Origin: an uncultured Planctomycetaceae bacterium
GTDB taxonomy: Bacteria; Planctomycetota; Planctomycetia; Planctomycetales; Planctomycetaceae
Reading direction: 5' to 3'
Length of the DNA stretch: 6,096 nt
NCBI GenBank assembly: GCA_903823545.1
Contig: CAIJTL010001470.1
Coordinates: forward strand, 1-6,096
The translations under genes were made by a program, and so were the position numbers. This document shows, piece by piece, positions 1 through 5,330 of this stretch (positions are counted from its first letter, which is position 1; the number at the start of each line of letters is the position of its first letter). Below the pieces are notes generated by a model. It saw nothing but the letters and a program-made list of their open reading frames with translations. It did no database searches and had not been told where the DNA came from.

Positions 1-60
1 CCACGCCATCCCATTGAGTCTTCCTTACGACACCTCCTGGAAAAAAGGAAATCCAGAACG

Positions 61-105
61 TGTTGTGATGACTCCGATTCCATAGCGTAACCCTAACTCA
101 CAACA
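61..105. repeat. 8-bp inverted repeat, possible operator
   Basis: TGTTGTGA at 61-68 is the exact reverse complement of TCACAACA at 98-105, with a 29-nt spacer. It lies in the non-coding region upstream of rsmH and could be a protein-binding site. An 8-bp pair at this distance is not improbable by chance in 325 nt, so the call rests mainly on location. Confidence 0.25.
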
Positions 106-278
106 TTGCCACGACTTTCGGCGCGTATGGCCTGGCATCTTGGCCCGTGGGGTGGATGCGCAGAAATTGCTCTTCTCACACTTCACGGAAGTGAGATAGA
201 AACCCACTCGTCCTCAGATATGTAGAGTTTGGTCGGCGATTCTCGTCCCATAAAACTCAACATGCGCCCCACCATTTC

Positions 279-294
279 GCCGGAGTTCTCCGGC
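279..294. promoter_or_regulatory. Palindrome just upstream of rsmH
   Basis: GCCGGAG, TT, CTCCGGC forms perfect 7-bp arms around a TT centre, ending 31 nt before the rsmH start codon. As RNA it could fold into a 6-bp stem with a GTTC loop in the 5' leader. As DNA it could be an operator. A related palindrome with the core CGGAA-TT-TTCCG sits before the ftsL-like gene at 2725-2738. There is no T-tract, so it is not an intrinsic terminator. Function is inferred from position only. Confidence 0.35.
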
Positions 295-325
295 ATCACG
301 CACCTCAATCAAGCTGTAACATCCA

Positions 326-1213
326 TTGGCTGCGATCCATGTCCCCGTTCTGTTGCGGGAAACACTGCAAGCTCTCGATTTGAGTCCGGGCTTGACGGTC
401 GTTGATGGCACAGTTGGCGGAGGTGGGCACAGCCGAAAAATCATCGAACGCATTCAACCGAACGGAACTTTGATTGGTCTCGACCGCGATCCACTGATGC
501 TGCAACACGCGGCGGCGGTGGTTTCGGGCGAGCGGAGTCACCTGTGTCACGCCAGTTATCGCGACTTGCCGAAAGCGCTCAGCGAGCTGGGGATCCCAGC
601 GGTCGACCGGATTGTCGTCGACTTGGGGCTGTCGTCGGATCAGCTGGCGGATCGAGAACGTGGGTTTGGATTCAGTACGCCAGGATCGCTCGATATGCGG
701 TTCGATGTGTCTTCGGGCGAACCGGCGACCGAGTTATTGATGCGGGCGTCGAGCGAAGAGCTCGCGACGATTTTTCACGATTATGGCGAGGAGCGTTTCA
801 GTCGAGCGATTGCCGAACAGATCGTGCGGCAGCGGGCGGCTTCGCCGATTCAGACGGTTCCCGATTTGGTCGACGCGGTCGATGCAGCGTTGCCAGCTTC
901 GGTGCGTCGAGAGGCTCGCAAAGAACCGGCGACGCGGGTGTTTCAGGCGTTGCGGATTGCGGTCAATCGCGAGTTGCAGCATTTGGAAGAAGCGTTGCAG
1001 AACAGCTTGTACGAATCACTTCAGCCGGGTGGCCGATTGGTGGTGATTACGTTTCATTCGTTAGAAGACAGATTGGTCAAGAACGCATTGCGGGATGAAA
1101 CACGATGGCAGCAGCTCCACAAAAAACCGGTGTCCCCCAGTCCGCAGGAAATTCGACTGAATCCGCGAGCGCGGTCAGCCAAGCTGCGAGCAGCATTGAA
1201 GCGTCCAACGTAG
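326..1213 (+). CDS. rsmH: 16S rRNA (cytosine(1402)-N4)-methyltransferase RsmH (MraW)
   Basis: A 295-residue protein of normal family length. RsmH uses S-adenosylmethionine to methylate N4 of C1402 in the ribosomal P site of 16S rRNA; it is cytoplasmic and classically the second gene of dcw clusters. Visible motifs are the N-terminal HVPVLL (5-10), the SAM-binding loop VDGTVGGGGHS (26-36), DRDP (53-56), DLGLSSDQ (99-106), RGFGFS (112-117) with LDMRFD (122-127), FQALRIAVNREL (206-217), ITFHSLEDR (241-249) and the C-terminal NPRARSAKLR (279-288). The start is a TTG. An in-frame stop at 317-319 leaves no upstream alternative, and the next possible start would remove the conserved HVPVLL. No Shine-Dalgarno is evident before it. 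The last 36 codons are overlapped in another frame by the LysM gene if that gene begins at 1105. MraZ is not present immediately upstream. Confidence 0.97.
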   Translation: MAAIHVPVLLRETLQALDLSPGLTVVDGTVGGGGHSRKIIERIQPNGTLIGLDRDPLMLQHAAAVVSGERSHLCHASYRDLPKALSELGIPAVDRIVVDLGLSSDQLADRERGFGFSTPGSLDMRFDVSSGEPATELLMRASSEELATIFHDYGEERFSRAIAEQIVRQRAASPIQTVPDLVDAVDAALPASVRREARKEPATRVFQALRIAVNRELQHLEEALQNSLYESLQPGGRLVVITFHSLEDRLVKNALRDETRWQQLHKKPVSPSPQEIRLNPRARSAKLRAALKRPT

Positions 1214-2610
1214 CAGACAGTCCGGCCGCTGCTGATGAACAGCTCGCAAAAGCGTGGGGCTTTTCCGTGCGTCGGCCAAAGTTATCGCGCGAGGCGTTTG
1301 TTGGAGTAGCTTGTATTGTCGCGCTGTTGGGACTGTTCGCCGTTGTCATCGTCAAGAACTGGAAGAACCGCGCCAACGTGGTCGCCAAAGATGAGCCGAC
1401 GAAAGATAAAGACGTCAAGCCAGCCGGTGGTGCCGATGCGTTTGATCTAGACACTCCCGTGGAAAAGACAAATTTTCAAAACGCCGAATCGGAAAGCGAA
1501 ACTGCGAAGAAAGATTCAAACGACCTCAGTCTTGACGGTGGGCTAGATCAAGTTGAGCCGGCACCCAAAAAAGTCGCTCGAGTAATGAACGATCTTGATC
1601 TCGAAAGCAATCAATCAACGCCGCCGTCCTTCGAACAAGAGCCGGAACAGCCGATGAAGACTCCGCGCACCGCGCTGTCTTCGGAGACCGACTTAGACTT
1701 GAACCAAGAAGAGCCACCAGCAAAACCGAGTCGCGTGACGGCTTCACGCGATATTGATCTTGATGAGCAACCTTTGCCGCAGAACGCGATCGTTCAATCA
1801 GAGCCAAGTATCGACGAACCCTTGGCTAAAACTCGCGAACCGAAGCGATTTGAGGAGCCTGTCCGACGAGAGGAACCACGAGACGATCAGTTCAAAGAAC
1901 CGATTCATGTGAATGTCGGGAAAGTGGCTCAAGAGGATGTGGATGTCGTTCCTCAGCGTGTCGTCAAGAAACCGGCTCAGGCTCCTAAAGTCGATCGTTT
2001 TTCCGAAGAGCGAGTGGCGGTAGCCTCGGACGAGGCAGGGCGAAAGCTTTCGCCGACAACTGATTTGCCAGCGCCGACTGGCAGCAAGAAGCATCATCCG
2101 TTGTTGAAGGAAAATGAATATCTCGTCGAGAAGGGTGACAACTTCTGTCTCATCAGCAAGAAGATTTACGGGACCGAGAAGTATTACCTCGCACTGGCCG
2201 CCCATAATCGCGATCGAGTGGCTGATCCTTGCCGCATGTATCCGGGCTTGATTGTGGTTGCTCCTGCTCGCGAAATGCTTGAGCAACAGCATTCCGCATT
2301 GATCCCTAAGCCTAAAGTGCAGATGGAAGCAAAAGGGGATAAGCCTCATGCAGCGAAAAAGGTGACGGCACAGCCACCGGGAATTTTTCTCGATGACAAA
2401 GGAAATGCTTGGTATCGAGTCGGCAAAGGTGACACGATCAGCGGAATCGCTCAGGCTTACTTGGGACGTGAATCACGCGTGACCCAAATCGTCGAGCTTA
2501 ATCAGACGCGTTTAGCCGACCCTCATAAGCTGCAGCTTGGCCAAGAACTGCGTTTACCGAACGATGCGAGCCGCGTTCGGATTGCTGGCAAAGAACCTGC
2601 CGCTCGGTAA
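1105..2610 (+). CDS. Membrane-anchored protein with two C-terminal LysM domains
   Basis: A 501-residue protein. Order of parts: an Ala/Ser-rich N-terminus (1-50), a basic stretch RRPKLSR (56-62), one transmembrane helix (about 65-83), a long charged, probably disordered linker (85-335), LysM 1 (about 338-390, containing EKGDNFCLISKKIYG), a linker, and LysM 2 (about 436-487, containing GKGDTISGIAQAYLG and ELNQ). LysM domains bind N-acetylglucosamine-containing glycans such as peptidoglycan. The layout predicts a cytoplasmic N-terminus with the LysM end outside the inner membrane. The linker repeats acidic DLDL-type motifs at 113, 140, 163, 196 and 216. LysM 1 has two cysteines (C348, C376). 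The start is uncertain: ATG 1105 overlaps rsmH by 109 nt, while GTG 1267 lies after the rsmH stop and still leaves the membrane helix intact. Its place between rsmH and ftsL/ftsI suggests a cell-wall or division role, which is inference. The coding call is firm; the exact function is unknown. Confidence 0.9.
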   Translation: MAAAPQKTGVPQSAGNSTESASAVSQAASSIEASNVADSPAAADEQLAKAWGFSVRRPKLSREAFVGVACIVALLGLFAVVIVKNWKNRANVVAKDEPTKDKDVKPAGGADAFDLDTPVEKTNFQNAESESETAKKDSNDLSLDGGLDQVEPAPKKVARVMNDLDLESNQSTPPSFEQEPEQPMKTPRTALSSETDLDLNQEEPPAKPSRVTASRDIDLDEQPLPQNAIVQSEPSIDEPLAKTREPKRFEEPVRREEPRDDQFKEPIHVNVGKVAQEDVDVVPQRVVKKPAQAPKVDRFSEERVAVASDEAGRKLSPTTDLPAPTGSKKHHPLLKENEYLVEKGDNFCLISKKIYGTEKYYLALAAHNRDRVADPCRMYPGLIVVAPAREMLEQQHSALIPKPKVQMEAKGDKPHAAKKVTAQPPGIFLDDKGNAWYRVGKGDTISGIAQAYLGRESRVTQIVELNQTRLADPHKLQLGQELRLPNDASRVRIAGKEPAAR

Positions 2611-2724
2611 GCCCGAGATGTGGTAGGTTGATGATCAACGAAGTAAGCAACATGCTCGGACTGCGGTCAACAATGTTAGCCGTAGCCGGTGTGTTGCAGC
2701 GTCAGTCATCCTCAACCAGCAACA

Positions 2725-2738
2725 TCGGAATTTTCCGA
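2725..2738. promoter_or_regulatory. Palindrome immediately before the ftsL-like start codon
   Basis: TCGGAA, TT, TTCCGA gives perfect 6-bp arms and ends two bases before ATG 2741, where a ribosome binding site would normally sit. Folded as RNA it could form a 5-bp stem with an ATTT loop. It shares the core pattern CGGA-R-TT-Y-TCCG with the palindrome before rsmH (279-294). It might affect translation initiation or be a protein-binding site; neither is shown. The rest of the 2611-2740 gap holds a small hairpin GTTGA/TCAAC at 2627-2639 without a T-tract, and no gene. Confidence 0.33.
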
Positions 2739-2740
2739 CC

Positions 2741-3061
2741 ATGTATTTTCGGTTCGGTGCGGCGATTGTTTTGGTCGTCGCTATTTCTGTAGTTGGTGTG
2801 GCTTTGGAAAAACAAAGCCTTTCGTACCGACGTCAAATTGCTCATCAGCGCTATCGCATGGACGCACTGGTGGAGCAGTATGCTCAATTGCGTCTGAAGG
2901 CTCAGCGCTTGGGCGCCCCGCTAAAGACGATCAAGTCTTTGGAGGCCAACGGCGATTTCAAGCTTCCGAAACGAGCGGCCCAGGTCGGGCCGCGCACGTC
3001 GTTGGCGATTCCGCGAATAGCTGATGGAAATTATGGGGCGTCACGGATTTCCGAGTATTAA
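2741..3061 (+). CDS. Small membrane/coiled-coil protein, FtsL-like by position and architecture
   Basis: A 106-residue protein with a short N-terminus, one transmembrane helix (about 5-22), then a coiled coil. Hydrophobic residues fall in heptad register: I33, M40, Y47 and A54 at one position, L43, L50 and L57 at the other. The tail (about 60-106) is basic and glycine/proline-containing. FtsL is a bitopic division protein of similar size and layout that forms a coiled coil with FtsB/DivIC and helps recruit and activate FtsW-FtsI; in dcw clusters it sits between rsmH and ftsI, as here. FtsL sequences diverge greatly, so the assignment rests on synteny and shape, not on a sequence signature. 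ATG 2741 is the only usable start: the frame is open back to a stop at 2624 but has no other ATG, GTG or TTG. No Shine-Dalgarno is seen, and a palindrome occupies that place. The gene ends 26 nt before ftsI, suggesting cotranscription. Confidence 0.78.
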   Translation: MYFRFGAAIVLVVAISVVGVALEKQSLSYRRQIAHQRYRMDALVEQYAQLRLKAQRLGAPLKTIKSLEANGDFKLPKRAAQVGPRTSLAIPRIADGNYGASRISEY

Positions 3062-3087
3062 GCGCCCCCCGGCATCTCGTCGGTAAC

Positions 3088-5157
3088 ATGGTTTCTACAA
3101 ATTCCACAACAAACAGAAATATGATTTCTCAGCCACGTAAAACGCAGCCTGATGAAAGCCTCACCAACAATTCGCTTGAGTGGCGCGCTCGTTTTTTGAT
3201 GTTGGTGGTCTGTGGATCTTGGATGTTGCTCGGCGGTCGTCTGGTGCAATTGCAGTGGTTCAGTCGACATCGATTTTCAAATCAAGTCGAGCAACAAAGC
3301 ACGTTCGTCGAAGAACTCCCCGCTCGGCCGGGTGAAATACTTGATCGTGATGGTCGCGTGCTAGCCACGACGATTGCGTCGAAAAGCTTTTTCATTGTGC
3401 CAAGTCGCCTGACGCAGACTCCGGGGCAATGGCCACTGGTGTGCAAGCTTGCTGAGGCGGTCGGACAAGATGCAGATCAGCTTCAAGCACGCATCGCCGA
3501 ACAAAGCGAAAAACACTTTCTGTGGGTGAGACGTCGAATTGTTGATTCGGATGTGGTTGATCGACTCAGTGAGCTGAAATGGCCGCGCGACCTCGGCGGT
3601 TTTCGTGATGAGTTCATGAGGCAGTACCCACAAGGGCATCTTGCGGCGCATGTCATCGGTGGTCGAGACATTGACGGCGTCGGACGTGGTGGTGTCGAAC
3701 AGCATCTCAACGAGCACCTCACCGGGAAGCCCGGGCATCGGCGACTTGTTCTCGACTCACGACGACGGGTGATCGATATGCAATCGGACGTGGGCGAAGC
3801 TCCTCAGCACGGCAAGAGCATCACGTTGTCACTCGATATGGTCATTCAACTTCATGTCGAAGAAGAACTCGACAAGTTGATGGAGAAGTGGCGTGCTAAG
3901 CATTCGGCGTCAATCGTACTTGATGCGAAGACCGGCGAAGTTTTGGCGATGGCCTCGCGACCGACGTATGACCCGAACGATTTGACACACGTCAGTGAAG
4001 AGGCGTGGAAGAATCAGACTATTGCTGCGATGTATGAACCTGGCTCGACGTTCAAACCATTCGTTGTCGGCTGGGGCATCGATCACGGCATGATTCGCCG
4101 AGATGAGTCGTTCAACTGCGAGAATGGCACCTACTTCATGGGACGTCGTGAGCTGCACGATCATCACAAGTATGGTGTGCTCAACGTTACTGACATCTTG
4201 GTGAAGTCGAGCAACATTGGCATGGCCAAGATCGGTGAGCGGATTGGCAACGCCGAGCTTTATCAAGCTGCGTTCACGTTTGGTTTCGGTCGGCAGACTG
4301 GAATCGAGCTTCCCGGCGAATTAGCTGGCCGATTGCATCCACTGAAGCGATGGACGTCGTACTCGACTGGTTCGATCCCGATGGGGCAAGAGATCGCGGT
4401 GACTCCTTTGCAATTGGCTGCGGCATATACGGCGCTCACGAATAGCGGGAAGCTCGTCACTCCGAGGCTTGTCAGAGGAACTCGCACCGCCCCGAGCGGG
4501 CGACCGTGGGCAGAAAAAATCGAACGGAATCGTCGCACTGCGGAAAAGGATGCATGGTTTCGCAATATCTCATTGCAAATTCGCAATCCGGCAAGTCGTC
4601 GCGAAGAACGGGATGTTGATGAAGAGCGCGATGATCGCGAAGGCTTTCCGGATCTCATCGGCCCTGAACAGGACCAAGGTCGAGACAATGAAAGTCCGGT
4701 TGATCGGCGATCCGATGAAGAGTTGATCCGAGTTGATGACGAGATGCCAATGTCCTCGGCGGTCGTCTCTAGGACAATCCGACCGGATGTCACCAAATGG
4801 CTTGTCGAATCGGTGATGACGGAGGTGATTAAGCGGGGAACAGCTAAAAAGGCGAGATTAGACGATTACACCGTCTTTGGAAAAACGGGGACGGCGCAGA
4901 AACGTGATCCTGCGACAGGAAAGTACTCGAACCGATTGCATGTGAGCTCATTTGTTGGTGGTGCCCCCGCAGCAAATCCGCGAGTGATTGTCTTAGTAAT
5001 GGTCGACGAACCAGCAACAAGCGGCGAACACTTCGGAGGCGATATCGCCGCGCCGTCGGCACGCGAGATCATTCATAAGTCGCTGATTCAATTGGGAGTG
5101 CCCCCAGAGCAGAAGCCAGCGAAGTCAGCACGTGTTGAAACCGCACCACTTCGTTGA
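3088..5157 (+). CDS. ftsI: Class B penicillin-binding protein, FtsI/PBP3-type peptidoglycan transpeptidase
   Basis: A 689-residue protein, longer than typical FtsI (E. coli has 588). It would crosslink stem peptides of septal peptidoglycan in the periplasm, working with FtsW. Parts in order: a cytoplasmic tail, a transmembrane helix (about 36-52), the dimerisation/pedestal domain opening with RPGEILDRDGRVLAT (80-94) and including HVIGG (188-192) and GGVEQHL (from 202), and a transpeptidase domain from about 244. All three active-site motifs are intact: S320-T-F-K323 in YEPGSTFKPF, S374-S-N376, and K599-T-G601 in FGKTGTAQK. MGQEIAVTPLQLAAAY before the insert is typical of FtsI/SpoVD. There are no PASTA repeats. 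Between LVRG (ending about 464) and VVS (559) lies a charged insert of about 90 residues rich in Asp, Glu and Arg, where relatives usually have a short linker. ATG 3088 is chosen as the first start; ATG 3121 (residue 12) is a possible alternative. Neither has a clear Shine-Dalgarno. Confidence 0.95.
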   Translation: MVSTNSTTNRNMISQPRKTQPDESLTNNSLEWRARFLMLVVCGSWMLLGGRLVQLQWFSRHRFSNQVEQQSTFVEELPARPGEILDRDGRVLATTIASKSFFIVPSRLTQTPGQWPLVCKLAEAVGQDADQLQARIAEQSEKHFLWVRRRIVDSDVVDRLSELKWPRDLGGFRDEFMRQYPQGHLAAHVIGGRDIDGVGRGGVEQHLNEHLTGKPGHRRLVLDSRRRVIDMQSDVGEAPQHGKSITLSLDMVIQLHVEEELDKLMEKWRAKHSASIVLDAKTGEVLAMASRPTYDPNDLTHVSEEAWKNQTIAAMYEPGSTFKPFVVGWGIDHGMIRRDESFNCENGTYFMGRRELHDHHKYGVLNVTDILVKSSNIGMAKIGERIGNAELYQAAFTFGFGRQTGIELPGELAGRLHPLKRWTSYSTGSIPMGQEIAVTPLQLAAAYTALTNSGKLVTPRLVRGTRTAPSGRPWAEKIERNRRTAEKDAWFRNISLQIRNPASRREERDVDEERDDREGFPDLIGPEQDQGRDNESPVDRRSDEELIRVDDEMPMSSAVVSRTIRPDVTKWLVESVMTEVIKRGTAKKARLDDYTVFGKTGTAQKRDPATGKYSNRLHVSSFVGGAPAANPRVIVLVMVDEPATSGEHFGGDIAAPSAREIIHKSLIQLGVPPEQKPAKSARVETAPLR

Positions 5158-5174
5158 TTGGTTTCAGGGAGTGA

Positions 5175-5252
5175 TTTGGCGAAGGGCATCTAATCGGCTC
5201 GATCATTCCCAGTCGAGCTGATCACTCGAAATGTTGTCGATCGTTCGCCAAA
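5175..5252 (+). terminator. Nested inverted repeats after ftsI, possible terminator or structured RNA
   Basis: An outer pair, TTTGGCGAA (5175-5183) and TTCGCCAAA (5244-5252), encloses a strong hairpin. The hairpin is ATCGGCTCGA (5193-5202), a 10-nt loop, and TCGAGCTGAT (5213-5222), giving 10 pairs of which one is G-T. It begins 35 nt after the ftsI stop codon. No T-run follows, so it does not fit a classic intrinsic terminator. It could stop transcription with Rho, protect the 3' end of the ftsI message, or be a binding site upstream of the TPR gene. The rest of 5158-5330 shows no gene and no convincing promoter. Confidence 0.45.
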
Positions 5253-5320
5253 AGTGTTCTCATCACCAAGGCTTGATTGCGTCGTCCCTAGCCAGCCAGT
5301 AGTTTTCACCTTTTGGCAGT

Positions 5321-5325
5321 GAGGA
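5321..5325 (+). promoter_or_regulatory. Shine-Dalgarno of the TPR gene
   Basis: GAGGA lies five bases before GTG 5331. It decides the start: in-frame GTG 5319 and TTG 5313 are also possible but have no such site. It is the only clear Shine-Dalgarno sequence on the + strand in front of a gene in this window. Confidence 0.65.
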
Positions 5326-5330
5326 AGACT

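Larger units (their letters stand above)
1..325. other. Upstream non-coding region before rsmH
   Basis: No convincing gene is visible here. The + frames all hit stops early (for example 83-85 and 88-90), and none gives a recognisable MraZ, the usual gene before rsmH. The region holds an inverted repeat at 61-105 and a tight palindrome at 279-294, both listed separately. It also has a short imperfect hairpin at 175-195 (ACTTC/GAAGT around a 3-nt loop, with no T-tract). A very weak promoter-like pair, TTGGTC at 229-234 and TAAAAC at 251-256 with 16-nt spacing, lies upstream of rsmH, but I would not rely on it. At the left edge the minus strand reads AAGGAAGACTCA followed by ATG at 14-12, so a divergent gene could begin there and run out of the window. 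Only five codons would be visible, so this is a suggestion only. Confidence 0.5.

Noticed and set aside
147..155. GTGGGGTGG as an MraZ-type binding repeat
   Set aside because: MraZ sites are several TGGG-type repeats at regular spacing of about 10 bp; only one cluster is present and no mraZ is seen.
25..207. A 60-residue minus-strand reading frame upstream of rsmH
   Set aside because: No recognisable domain, biased low-information composition, and it contains the inverted repeat region; looks like chance.
544..1098. A 184-residue + strand frame inside rsmH
   Set aside because: Fully inside rsmH, whose own frame carries all RsmH motifs; the alternative is Arg/Gly/Ala-rich shadow sequence.
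1798..2349. A 183-residue minus-strand frame opposite the LysM gene
   Set aside because: The + frame has a clear LysM domain in the same stretch; the minus product resembles nothing known.
2627..2639. GTTGA/TCAAC hairpin after the LysM gene as a terminator
   Set aside because: Only five pairs and no T-tract; likely chance, and the downstream gene probably belongs to the same cluster.
2689..3024. A 111-residue + strand frame covering the ftsL-like gene
   Set aside because: Cysteine- and Ser-rich product without membrane helix or heptads; the frame from 2741 has a membrane helix, a coiled coil and tight spacing to ftsI.
4469..4726. A + strand frame of 85 residues across the FtsI insert, as evidence of a frameshift
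   Set aside because: The ftsI frame is continuous through the region and resumes conserved sequence at residue 559, so no frameshift is needed.
4263..4796. A 177-residue minus-strand frame opposite ftsI
   Set aside because: Ser/Arg-rich shadow of the charged FtsI insert; the + frame continues into the KTG motif, so ftsI is not broken here.
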